Positions 24,669 to 35,632 of a DNA stretch of 64,000 nt are shown one piece after another. Positions within the stretch are counted from its first letter, which is position 1. Every line of letters starts with the position of its first letter. The notes below the pieces were generated by a model. It saw only the letters and a list, made by a program, of their open reading frames with translations. It made no database searches and had not been told where the DNA came from. The position numbers and the translations under genes are program-made. Origin of the DNA: Dactylonectria macrodidyma. Taxonomy: Eukaryota > Ascomycota > Sordariomycetes > Hypocreales > Nectriaceae. The stretch lies in NCBI GenBank assembly GCA_020744425.1, contig JAGMUV010000004.1, forward strand, positions 2,542,001 to 2,606,000, given 5' to 3'.

Positions 24669-27554
24669 CCCTTTCCTTCTCAGACCGTGGTTTTCCTTGC
24701 AAAGGGCCACCGCCGGCTAGGAGAGGCCTACGATTCGGATCAAACACCGAGCCCTGCGCAGGGCACGAGGTCGTCTCGCGGACCCTGCGAGCAACATCAG
24801 CGCCTGGCCTGGTGACTTGTGACCGTCACGAATGCCCACGCCCCGAGCTTCGGCCCAGGAGCTTCCTCTTCCGTCATGGCTGGGTCATGCTCGCGGTTCA
24901 AGATCAAAGCAAACAACGCACACGCCCCCTCCCTCGCCTCCCTTCACGAATTACGGACAGTCTTCTGGCTTTTCTGGGGAACCGTTTTTTAGGCTTCTAA
25001 GTTGGTTGATCTGGACGGGTGTCTGCCCCCGCTCGCCCGCGAACTGTAAATCCCAGACGGGCGACTTGGGGTAAATAAACAAGGACAGCGCAAAGTTATT
25101 TCCTTCCAACTAGTTACGCAGTACGTACTTTTGGTGAGCGCATTGCCCGATCGGCGTCGTCCCCCGGAGCCAGAAGAAGGAGCGTCAACGGAGGTGTGGG
25201 TGCTCCGGTGCTTGGACGCCGGTAAATGTGGAGGGCGGAACCGCTTTCGTCCAGGATATCACTGACGTAGGGCCTGGGATAGTAGCCGGGCGAGCACGAA
25301 GAGAATCCGGGACGGCCAAAGAACGATTCCAATTGTAGGAACGCCGACCATACACCAGGTTTCTCTTCCTGCCAGGGGGCCGAGACGGTATGTACAGAAC
25401 GGGATAAATTGCTGTCTGCACAGGATGAGAGACTGGACAGGGCACCCCCCTTGGAGATGCGTCGGTCCAGGGCGGCACGGCGCATGTACATGACATACGC
25501 CGCCATGTACCGCTGCTTAGCTCTGCAATTGACAGCACTACGGCAGGGTAGGACGTCACCGTTCAGGGCGGAAAACTCGGACGGCTTGATGACATGCGTC
25601 GAGAGCATGTGCTTTGGTTGGAGCTGGCCTACCGTGATAGGCGGCCCACAGCCCTTTCAACCCCCAAACCTGCGCGCAACTCGCACATCCGTGGCGCGGC
25701 TGCAGTTGTGTAATGATAATATATTACTGTCTCAGTGACTTTGTGATGTCGCCTCACCGACTTTTCCGCAGAGCCGTCAAAAGTGGTCGAACGCAACGTT
25801 GAATGCAGGATGGGAAGGGGTTGACGTGTTCGCACAGCAATATTCAGACGCACCGTTTAATGAGAGAAACAGTGATTCATAGGCACGTCAATCGCCAGGT
25901 TGACCACGCACAGCCAGCGCGAATGTTAAAATTTTTTCGTTTAAACAACCTACTCGTAAGCGAGAAATTTGCCAAAACGGGAAATGTTCCTTGAAGCGGC
26001 ATCACGGAATGTTAGGAGTCCAGCCACCTCTCCTAGCTAGTTTCAGACACGAGATTTGCTAGCCCAAGAGACACGAGAGTGCTCGCATTCATGATGATGG
26101 CTCAAACTCATGATGATGATGCCGAGCTGCGTCAACGATGCAAGGCTGCATTTTTGGGGTCTTGAGAGCCGAGACTGGTGCAATCGGCGACCATCGAAAT
26201 GGACACACAGATCTGGGGTTTTACGATGGTGTGGAATTTGAGCAAGGCGCGGGGGGAGTGGACTACGTCATAATCCGGGGCCTGGTGGATCGAGCGATGC
26301 CATGTGCTGGTTGATGGTGTCTGATCCTCCAGCTCGCCGCCCAGGGGCAGAGTGCTCTCCTCAGCCATCACGCGATGGGCTTGTGCATGCGGCTGAAGAG
26401 TTGGAGGCTTACGGGTGGCGAAATCAACCCATCATTCGCACGAGGTGAGGCTTTTTCTTGTTGATGTGCCGGCCTTGTTTGCGGGGACATCGAATCATGA
26501 AGCGTGCTCATTAAGATACGCCCTCCCTTCGAGTGGTTCAGTGTGGGGGAGGCGTTGCTCTGGCGAGGTTCTAGTGAGTGAAGGCTCTTCCGATGCTGCT
26601 GACTATGAGTCGGCGATGACGGCCGCAGTTGAAAGACTGCATCTTCTGAGCCAATCTAGTTCTGCAGGAGAGCAAGAAAGACCGAAACGACTCCCTCACG
26701 ACTTTGGGTTTCTGTTTCTCTGGTGCAGCACTCTCTAGCTGCGCCTTGGAAGGCAGAGAGGAGCGTGTGTTGGAGGGGGGATGCGCTGGCGGACGTGACG
26801 CATGTACTGAACCACGCGCCTGGAGTTCGCTGCGGCACAGCGGTTACGGAGGGTTGCAGCGACCGATACAAGTGACAGCCAAGTCAGTTCTATCTCAGAT
26901 CCAGAGGGCAACTTCTGGTTGGGCACAGCAACTCGCCGACCGGCCGGAGGCAACGAGTGGGGGAACGCACCCACAAGTTGCAACTCAACAACCTCAACCA
27001 CGTCTTGATAGCAGCGACCAATCAGCGAGTCCCCCTGGCGCACACACAACTGACCTGGAGGGCTGAGTCGCCAACCCTGGAACCGTCTTCTGGAATATTT
27101 CTACGGCGGGTGGAGCATCCCACTCTGGCACGTCATTCGGCACTGGGAACTGATGCGCCCTATCAAATCCCTTCTTGATCACGCGGTAACGGTTTTCTTG
27201 GTGGTGCACCAGCAAAAACGGTGGAGGGGTCGGCACCACCTCCCCGATTGCCTAGACACCACCACACCCATCAGATCCATTAGATGCATCCCACTCGGTG
27301 CGTTCTTTTTTTTCTCTTTTTATTATTTTTCTGGCCTGCTCCCCTTGTAAAAAATTTTCTCCCCCTCTTGTGACCGGTCCGATAAATATGGCATTGACCT
27401 ATCACATCACCCACCCCATGACGGTCGATGATTTCTTTGCGACGAGCAAATGACACAGCAGAAATAGCCATATCAAAGAATCGCATCTTGCGCGTGGGTG
27501 CTGAGCGGAGTACCACACACAACCCGTACTAATTATGTACGTAATTAGTAGTAG

Positions 27555-27568
27555 TTCGTACGTACGAA
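27555..27568. repeat. 14-base perfect palindrome TTCGTACGTACGAA
   Basis: The sequence equals its own reverse complement. It sits in a local GTACGTA-rich patch (27535-27568). A role is unknown. Confidence 0.85.
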
Positions 27569-29659
27569 GTGCGGCATTCGTCTCGGTATTACCGACCGCG
27601 TGTAATTCTCCAATTCTCCATGACCAAATCTCGGAAAGTGGAGATGAAGCCCCATCATGAACGGATTTCCGAGAGAGGTATTGACCCCTCTGGAGAGTTG
27701 GTGTCCAGGAGACGCTACAGTGCTTCCATCTTCCTAGTCGGTTGTGGGCTCATACCGACATTTCGTACTCCCCGGAGAGCCCCCAACTCGCACGCGTAGG
27801 CGAGTGTGACGGAGAACCCGTTTATCTCGCGAAGGAATTACTCTTACCACTTCAGTCAAGGATTAAACGCACAAAAAAAAAATCAAAAATCAAAAATGGT
27901 AGGAAGTGAACGACACGTTGGGTACGAGATGCAATGCAACCCCCAACAAATTCCGTCGCATAACCTGAGTCTACGCGATCGCGTCCCCCAACCGTCACTT
28001 TCCACTCACCACACAGGCGAAGCGGATTACCCATTGGAGCGTTTCCCGTTGGCAAGCTTGCTGTGACCAGCCACCCTCCCTTTTCGAAGCGGCTTACGGC
28101 TTGCCATTTCCACGCTGCGCCGATAAATCCCCCGACACGAGCTGCGGACTGACTACCTTAGCTCTTGAGGTGAGCCACGGCGAACGGACCATGGCTGTAG
28201 GTACCACACCGAAGTACCGCTTGTACCAGTCCTCCATGGACGGTGCTAAGCCAGGCCGTTGCCAATAAGAGCCTGGAGTCCAGCCAAGTCGTTGGTCCAG
28301 CCAAGCTTCCGCGGAAACCCCGGAGTGGAGCCCCGACAACTCGGTCGTTGGTCGGTCCGCATGTCGGTTCTTCTCACCACCAGCAGAGTCGCCTCGGACC
28401 GACACCTTTTACTACGTTGGCCTCGCGGTTGGGCGGGCAATTTTGGTGAAGACTAACGTCTCGGCTCCAATTTGGTCTACCACGCCCGTGTCCCCAAGGT
28501 TTGGCGCTACCATTTCGCACTAGAGCCCGACTCGAAACGGGGATCTTGCCTAGAGCACCCCCCAGCGAACACGTGAAATTCGCGTGGTGTCTGGGTCTTT
28601 GCTCGTCCTCACAGGGCTGCTTGGTTGCATGTAGACGAGATGCCACGCCCAGAGCTGGGTCCTCTAGAAGGGCCGAGTCTGGTCCGTGACAGGGACCTCA
28701 AACCGACGGAGAGGAGAAGACATCTCCAAGCCTCTCGGCGGAAAATGAGGGAGCACCACAGGAGCCTCGACTGCGCATCCCCCCGAATTGCGGCAAAGTC
28801 ACATGCTGCTGACCTGCTGCCTCTCCAAAGTCAACTGTCGCGAATCATCTGTCAAGGCTACGGATGACATGCGTAAACCTTCATCCGATGCGACGCGCCG
28901 GTCGTGCGCGAGTCGTCGCGCAGCCAGTCCGACGGGGGGTGGCTTTCCCTTTTCCGAATCTCCATGCGAAATCCCGATCGACTACATAAATTCTACTTGA
29001 TTGATTAGGTGCCTGACAGCGCAACGGCGACGCAAAAGCGAGACCGATCCAATCGGGGTTGGATGAACCCTGCCCCACAGGCGTCAACAACTGCTAATTC
29101 CGGGGGTACGTTGGCTTGGGCGTTTGGTGCTAAGGACGGGCGTTGCATCTGCCCAAGCGTAATTACATGCAATGTTGCTTGTAAGTATGAGGCAATGGAA
29201 GGTCAAACCGCAGCCGCTTGAGCAATCCTCAGCTCTGCCGGGGCAAAGCCGTACCGCTTCTATCCTCTCGAGTCTAGCTTGATGGCAAGCGTCGAAGACG
29301 CCTCACGACATCCGCCTTAGGAGAAGATGGCGGTTTCGTCTACGCTTGCGCCTCCAGGGCCTAAATCTGAGGAGGGAGGGGGTGTGGTTTGTCCAAGATC
29401 TGGCCCTGTTCGTGTCTTGCACATGAGGACACTTTAGGGGGGCAATGTTCTTTTCCATGACTCTCGTGGTATTCAATGTACCTTCCTTTCCTGTCGCAAC
29501 TCGGCATTCTGGTGACCTCTGACGCCCACCCACCACCATTTTCCTTCCTTTGCGACGGCCACGTGGAACTGCCCCGCGGATGAAAACAAAAAAGCTGGGG
29601 AAGGACGGCATTTCGCCTCCTTTCTTCGGCAATCGTCCTGACAATGACGCTTTTATCCC

Positions 29660-29678
29660 TTTTTTTTTTTTTTTTTTT
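29660..29678. repeat. Poly-T tract (19 T)
   Basis: Homopolymer seen directly, in non-coding sequence. Confidence 0.85.
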
Positions 29679-31503
29679 CCTTCTCGTCGCGTGAGATCAA
29701 CATGACGGGCTCTGATGAGTCGTGGGATCGACGCCACGTGTGTTTGAGCAGTCTCGTGCCTCCAAACAAGTATATTTCCTAGATGATGAAATGGCAGCGG
29801 CCTTGATGCCGGATGGCAGGCTGTCGGAACGAATACCGAGAGTACCAATTTTGCCGAGAGATGTTCGGGTAGTGACACGACCCTTCGAAGTTGAGGCTAA
29901 TGACATGGACGTGGAGAGTCATGGCAGAATATTCGAAGTTTAATCGTTTTCTAGCGCCTTTCTTTTTTTCTGTCGATTAAATCGCCAAGACCATCAGCTC
30001 CGTTTCGAGATTGCCATCTAAGCTGGCGCGAGTCAAAACGGTCCGTTTTTCCAGTGCCGCATGTGTTAAGTACTCGACGACGTGAGGAACTGGCAAACCC
30101 GACGTTTGTAGAGATCATACTGGCATACTCTATGTAGATGACAAGCGTCTCTTGGGGGTTGGGGGTTCGCAGAGACTAGATGTGTCCATCTGTCAACCCC
30201 TGCTGCACCTGACCCGGCCGATCTAGCTTCGTGTCTATATTGCGACCTTTGTGTAGAAAACGATTGTCTTACAATAACTAGGTATAAATGAAAACTGCAT
30301 CAAATCATGCAACTGTTGTATCCTATGAACTAAACTCTTGTTTTGATATGTGGCTGCATCGACGATACAGACAAGGCTGGCCCATGCTTGGTCCCCAAGA
30401 ATATCTTCCTCGCGAGCACTTGCGGCAACAAGGGTCAAGGGTCCTATTCCCTTCGTTTCTTTCATCTGCGCCGAATAACCTTATTCATGCTTGCTTGTCA
30501 CAAACTCTACACTCAAGCTCGTGTCTTTGTGTTTTGGTAAATAGTGAGATGCCGAGGTGCATTGAGACCGAGGCTAACAGGACTGTTAGGAATCAGAGAA
30601 CCTGAGACACCATCCTCGCAAGCTAAATCACATCCGGCCATGCCAAAGAGGAATCCGTTGGTTCAGAATTGTGCTTATACCGCATTATAGTTCTGTCCCA
30701 TGCCTAATTATTACTCCATGTCTCTGTTGCTGACAGTTGTAACATCCATCGCACCAACCGTCACATGTTGTAGCTCACGACTGAAGAGGCGTGGAATACG
30801 AAGACTATAGACATCACACAAGGCTCAAGAAAGAGGACAAAAAAAAGAAGAAAAGAAAAAAAACATACAACACCTGGCATTCGCTAGTCGTCACCGACCT
30901 AACTACTACTCAAGCGCTCCTCAGCTTGACGCGGGGAGAGCGAACGGGATCCCGTATTCTCTGAGGGCTGTGGTCGTATGTGCTAGAGATGCGTGGGAGA
31001 GAGGCCTATGAGGAGTCTCTCAAGGCAGGGCTGAAAGAGCAGACATAATGCAATGGAGCAGTTGAATGGGTGTAAGTAGAGAAACTGAGACGAGGCGGTG
31101 CTGTCATCATCAACCAGCGGTGTATGATGTCGCCTGCCATTTGTCTCACTCTTCTTAGAGAGCTGATCCAATAACGGCCTGCCACGCCTTGCTGGACAAG
31201 CTTATTGCTCTGCCCTGTACAATATCACCGGGGTCTTGTCGGTGGTATAAGCAAGGGCCTAGCCAGCCACTTGGATGCGATGCATCGGTTCGTCTTGTAA
31301 AGTTCTGTCGACTAACAATGTCAATATCGATTTAATGCCTTTTTATTGTTTAATTTGATTTAATCTTTTTTCACCTGAATGTTCTTTCGTCTGGCATCAG
31401 ACTAGTTTGATTCCCTGTCACCACCCACACGGCAGCGTTGGACAGCTTCCCCGCGTCCAGAGCCCCGGGGTAATGGGGTAGCATCGACCAGCCCCGGAAA
31501 CGT

Positions 31504-31545
31504 CGTTCGATTGCAGTCCCAAGTCCGTGGTTCTGATTCTGCCCC
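31504..31545 (+). pseudogene. Decayed tRNA-Cys(GCA)-like segment
   Basis: The stretch reads like the 3' two-thirds of a tRNA-Cys: an anticodon-loop-like TTGCAGT preceded by GTTCGA, then CCCAAGTCCGTGG and a T-loop-like GTTCTGATTC. The antisense frame spells GRIRTTDLGLQS, a peptide pattern commonly produced by antisense tRNA sequence. The B-box differs from GGTTCGATTC by an inserted T in place of the usual C-G step, and the anticodon and T stems pair poorly. It therefore cannot be a working tRNA gene. The 5' half is not recognisable. Confidence 0.35.
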
Positions 31546-31574
31546 TGCTGACCCATGGCCCATGGTCCATGGGG

Positions 31575-31682
31575 GGCCTCTTTGGGGGGAGGGAGGGATG
31601 ATGGAAGAGATTGGGGTGTGTCCGCCCTCCATCAGCAGACGGAAAAATAGCGCCGTCATGCGCAGACACCCCCAAAGAGGCC
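31575..31682. repeat. 14-base inverted repeat with 80-base spacer
   Basis: GGCCTCTTTGGGGG (31575-31588) is perfectly complemented by CCCCCAAAGAGGCC (31669-31682). It could form a hairpin or be the ends of a very small inverted-repeat element. No target-site duplication was obvious. Confidence 0.7.
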
Positions 31683-33024
31683 TTGTTTCACAGGGCCATT
31701 GTTGACAGGGCCGATGTTCGGGTGAATGGCCCGCGAAGGGAAGACGAAGAGGAGACCGAGAGGGCCATGAGCTTCTAAACTAACCGGGCCTTTTCTTTCT
31801 TTCGCAGCGAATCCGTCCGGGGGTGGAAGAGAGAACTGAGAGAGCATGTGAACCGCGGGGATCGAGGCTGGGGTGAAGGCCCTGGTGATGCAGAGATGGC
31901 CTGTCGTTTCTGGGTTTCCCTCGGCCGTCCAGCAACCCTCTCATGCTCGCGGAGGCGTCGAGACGGCCCGGTTTCGTCGTCTGGGGACAATCCAAAAAGA
32001 GGAGAAATTAGCCCGAGGCAGAGTGATGAACCGCTAATAGCGCCGGGAGATGGAAAACATGGAGGTGGAAGTTGAGGATGGCTCTCATTAGCGGGACAAC
32101 CGCCCACGTGAAGCGTTGATGCGCACCCTCCACTCGTCCAACGGCCCGCGTCCCAGGACAGCGAAAAACGCGGCACATGATGGTGTGATGGAACCGTCAT
32201 CGGGCGATTGAACGATGTGTTGTCAAGCCACGGGATTGATCATGGCAGCCTGTACATTACTCAGTACTGAGGGTGATGCCTGCACAAGTGTAGTATCATA
32301 GCATCACAACAGTAGATAGTGATGCCCGCGGGACATCGGAGCGGGCGCCAGGCCTCCAGATGTTCTCAAGGAGGTCCCCCCTCCGTCCGAATCCGGCATG
32401 TGAGGCCTCAAAGATGACAGCTCATGACCCCGGGGAAGCGCATGCTTGCATCGCGGCTACAGCCGCCGCACATGGCCCTGCGTCGTAAGGGGACGTCACA
32501 GCGGGATGGAACAGAAGCAACGCTATATCGATGATATGTACTGTAACTTTACAACCTGTCAACCTGTCAAGGAGGACAGGACAGCCACACACCGTAGAAG
32601 CATGAAGACGCACACACCGACCAGGGGCCATGCCTCGGGAGCCACCCGCGCACACGCTCTGCGGCCCGAACGCCGCTGGCTGCCTGGCACATGGACCATA
32701 GAGTCTCGATCATGGGGGAAAGGGATGACGGCCATCAGCTCTCTCATCCTCATCCATCAACCGAGGTGGCGGGGAATGTGACGTCTTTCGATTGCCCATC
32801 AGAGCATTCGGCGATCTCTCTGGGGACAAACCCTGAACTTTATCCGGACCATGGCACGGCTCGTTTGAGAATTGCCCTGTGTCCGTGACATGACGGGACA
32901 GCACACGACGATCTTGTCCGTTTTGCCGATACGCGGGGGGGTGGTTGATGATGTCGACAAGGGCCCATTACATGCAGCATTCATCATGTGCTGCATAAGA
33001 GGAAAGTGAACAGCATGCGGGGGG

Positions 33025-33048
33025 AATAATAATAATAATAATAATAAT
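33025..33048. repeat. AAT microsatellite, eight units
   Basis: Perfect trinucleotide run just downstream of the 3' end of the minus-strand membrane-protein gene. Confidence 0.9.
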
Positions 33049-33095
33049 TAAAAGATCAATTAATCAACCTATTAGAATTACTAGACACGTACATT

Positions 33096-35186
33096 TCAAA
33101 GTCGACTTGCCGCCAGTTCCTCTAGGACCAGCCTCCTTCTCTCAGCCGCGGCGACCGGGTCCTCATCCGGGTCCTCGTCGTCTTCCCCTTTCCTGATGCT
33201 ATCAAAGTCGATAGCCTTCAGCAAAAGTACGGGATGGCAGACCGCGAGGACAGCCGAAATCCACACCTGAGGGCTGGTGAGGATATCCCGAAAGTTCTTG
33301 AACCCGATGCCCGGGTCTGGCAAGACTTGCGGGCCGGAGTACCGTATCACCTCGTAGAGCATGAACCCCTGTGTAAGAGCAGCGCAGGAAACGGAGAAGA
33401 CCATGGGGCTGATGAGGCCGCCCTTCTTGGGCGGCATCCCTGAGCCTCTGGATGCTTCTGACGTTGTGGGTTCCTCCGAGGTTGTCGATTTCGGCGCGGG
33501 TTTGCCAGTCTTTTTCTTGTCCGCAAGGAGATGTTCGGAAGCAAAGCCAGCGGCAACCGTGGCCCCAATGAGGGCGTAGTCGGAGACGACGCTTGGCAAT
33601 GAAGTCCTGCCCATCCTCGTCTGGCGGGCAGCGATCTGATAAACCAGGATCGAAAGCTCGATGACGATCCCGATGCTCGTCAGCAGCGCGTGCAAGAATG
33701 ACGATACCGCTGATCCGTTGAGGGAGTTGTAAATCATGCCGGGGCTTCGCACCAGTTGGCTTACAAGCGAGGCACCTAGGGTCAAGGTCCCGGCCGCGGG
33801 GAGGTCCAAGACGTTGCAAGCCAAGAGAGCAACTCCGATGAGGAAGATTGCGAGGTTCGTGCGTGCCACTCCAATGTGCGCCTTGATCGCTGTCTTGCTG
33901 ATCTCGGCCATTGCGGGAGCAACTGGGATGGGCTTCTCATCTGCGTCCTCGGGGTGGGGAGGCATGAAGTGTGTTGCCGCGTCCCTGACAGAGTAGGAAT
34001 AGGAAACCTTGGCAATGGCCTGGAAGAGAGGCATGTTGAGCGTCAGGGCACTCATCATTGTCGATCCATCAACCGTCGGGTCCCCCTGTGTTGCTGAGTA
34101 AGTCCACCAAGCGACGACGAGCATTCCGTAGTGAAGATAGAGGTCTCTTCCCCATGGGTCTGTCAGGGACGCCTTGACAGGATAAAAAACCCGCATTGCC
34201 ACGGCGCTTGTGAATCCCAAGCTCACTCCCAGCAGGCTCAGACCACACAGCGTGGTCAAGTCTGAAGACGTGAGTGTCTGGGTGTGATTCATGCCGTACG
34301 TGAAGACTGTTGACATGAGAGATAGGCCAAAGGCGCCACCCAGGAAGATGTGCGAGATAGGCACGGTTACCCGGTTGAATAAGACGAGGCTGTATGGTCG
34401 CAAGGGGTGGCTCTTGATGATTCCGATCCATTTGAGGTTCCTATAAGATGCAAAGAGCGTGTATGACGCCCAGAACAGGAGACTGAATGTCCAGATCCAG
34501 TCGCAACCACGATACGGATACTGGAGAGAGTTGCTAACGGCCCAGAACCCAGTGCCCACTTTGGAGCATGAAGCCCATATCGTCGATACAATCACGGCTC
34601 CATACAGGGTCTTGGACGTGGCTGGTCTCTTCCCGACCAACTTGAGAACGGCTATCGACCCTGCGCCAAGGTCTCCGAGCTGCGTCGAAAACAGGATGAA
34701 GAGCAGCTTGAGCTGGTGAATCGGTGGGCTCAGCGCTATGTTGGCCAGGACCAAGAGGCAGACGATGTGGTGAACGAACAGCTCGGGGGAATAGTCTCTC
34801 ATCATGCCCAGTTCAGTTGCCCACACGGTCGCCTGGGTTGCAAGACAGATCTCGCCAACGTGGTCGAGCTTCTGGCCAAAGCCCCAAGGGGTGAAGATAG
34901 CACCGTAGGCGCAGGTGGGAAAGGTGACGAGGACGCCAAGAACCAGTCGCATGGACATCATGATGAAGGGAAGGAGTTTCTTGGCGCGGCTCTCGTTGTT
35001 GAGGCGGTGGTAGAGAGCCGGGCAGAACTTGCGCATGCTCGACTCGATGAAGGCGAACGAAGCCCACCAAGCGCAGATGCACAACACGAACATGGTGAAG
35101 AGCAGTGGGCCACTAATGGAAGAGTCATATGTCTCCATGGTGGGTGGAAGAGATGTTTCCATGGTGAGTGGAGGTGATGTTCCCAT
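33096..35186 (-). CDS. Polytopic membrane protein with TLC-like segment
   Basis: Single-exon frame of 696 residues if started at 35186, where the ATG lies in a perfect GCCACCATGG context. An in-frame ATG at 35282 would add 32 residues. The protein has many hydrophobic segments, roughly 13-16 (for example ISGPLLFTMFVLCICAWWA near 25-43), so it is an integral membrane protein. Residues about 133-150, SPELFVHHIVCLLVLANI, carry a His-His pair at 139-140 inside a membrane segment. This resembles the TLC (TRAM-LAG1-CLN8) domain of lipid-sensing or ceramide-related proteins. The C-terminal half adds further membrane segments, a cytosolic Lys/Thr/Ser-rich loop (DKKKTGKPAPKSTTSEEPTT) and an acidic tail. 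I do not recognise an exact family and assign no reaction. It shares an upstream region with the divergent MFS gene. Confidence 0.8.
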   Translation of the reverse strand: MGTSPPLTMETSLPPTMETYDSSISGPLLFTMFVLCICAWWASFAFIESSMRKFCPALYHRLNNESRAKKLLPFIMMSMRLVLGVLVTFPTCAYGAIFTPWGFGQKLDHVGEICLATQATVWATELGMMRDYSPELFVHHIVCLLVLANIALSPPIHQLKLLFILFSTQLGDLGAGSIAVLKLVGKRPATSKTLYGAVIVSTIWASCSKVGTGFWAVSNSLQYPYRGCDWIWTFSLLFWASYTLFASYRNLKWIGIIKSHPLRPYSLVLFNRVTVPISHIFLGGAFGLSLMSTVFTYGMNHTQTLTSSDLTTLCGLSLLGVSLGFTSAVAMRVFYPVKASLTDPWGRDLYLHYGMLVVAWWTYSATQGDPTVDGSTMMSALTLNMPLFQAIAKVSYSYSVRDAATHFMPPHPEDADEKPIPVAPAMAEISKTAIKAHIGVARTNLAIFLIGVALLACNVLDLPAAGTLTLGASLVSQLVRSPGMIYNSLNGSAVSSFLHALLTSIGIVIELSILVYQIAARQTRMGRTSLPSVVSDYALIGATVAAGFASEHLLADKKKTGKPAPKSTTSEEPTTSEASRGSGMPPKKGGLISPMVFSVSCAALTQGFMLYEVIRYSGPQVLPDPGIGFKNFRDILTSPQVWISAVLAVCHPVLLLKAIDFDSIRKGEDDEDPDEDPVAAAERRRLVLEELAASRL
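35113..35186 (-). repeat. 24-base tandem repeat carrying three Kozak-ATG copies
   Basis: At the start of the membrane-protein gene, a 24-base unit is repeated so that ATGG preceded by CCACC, TCACC or CCACC recurs in frame at residues 1, 9 and 17. The encoded units are MGTSPPLT, METSLPPT and METYDSSI. Any of the three could initiate translation in the same frame. The third copy is diverged. Confidence 0.75.
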
Positions 35187-35632
35187 GGTGGCTAGAGATA
35201 GGTGAAGTTGATGTGTACACCAAGAGCGCGAGATGCGCCAGGAAAGGGGGGGTGTCTGCGATGAGAACAAGAAAGGTGTCAAGAGGAGGGGAGGTTAGTC
35301 AGGACGGAACTCCACGTCGCGGACAGAGGGGGGGGACTCAAATACTACACGATGATCTTCCGGTCGGTGCGCTGAAAGTTTGAGTTGAGGCCTTCGCAGA
35401 CACACACATGCTTTTCATAACCTCATGATGTTGACTTTGGCATCGCATACCCTCTTGAAGGCTATCGAGAAGACGACAACCATCGTTGGAAAATGCCGCA
35501 GCTGTCTGGCACAACCATACGCTAAGATCTCAACAAGATCTCCATGTCTTAATGAAAGACTTCTTGTTCTGCCCCTCATTCTTCCTTCTTCATCGATACT
35601 GTTCTTTGGTGTCGACAACGAGCCCAGCCGCC
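35187..35632. promoter_or_regulatory. Shared divergent promoter region (446 bases)
   Basis: This is the whole gap between the start codons of the minus-strand TLC-like gene and the plus-strand MFS gene. No clear TATA box was recognised. Both starts have near-perfect GCCNCCATGG contexts. The divergent arrangement makes joint regulation possible but does not show it. Confidence 0.5.

Larger units (their letters stand above)
18728..33095. other. Gene desert, 14.4 kb
   Basis: No frame in this stretch shows a recognisable domain, plausible exon chain or conserved start. Contents seen: poly-T tracts (24648-24668, 29660-29678), AGGCC repeat (24561-24580), a 14-base palindrome (27555-27568), a decayed tRNA-like segment (31504-31545), a 14-base inverted repeat (31575-31682) and an AAT microsatellite (33025-33048). 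Base composition is mixed, with no long AT-rich block. Unrecognised non-coding RNAs or lineage-specific genes with many introns cannot be excluded. Confidence 0.5.

Noticed and set aside
24160..24747. 195-codon minus-strand frame
   Set aside because: Runs through a poly-T tract giving a Lys run; no motif.
29303..29878. 191-codon minus-strand frame
   Set aside because: Also crosses a poly-T tract; no conserved segment.
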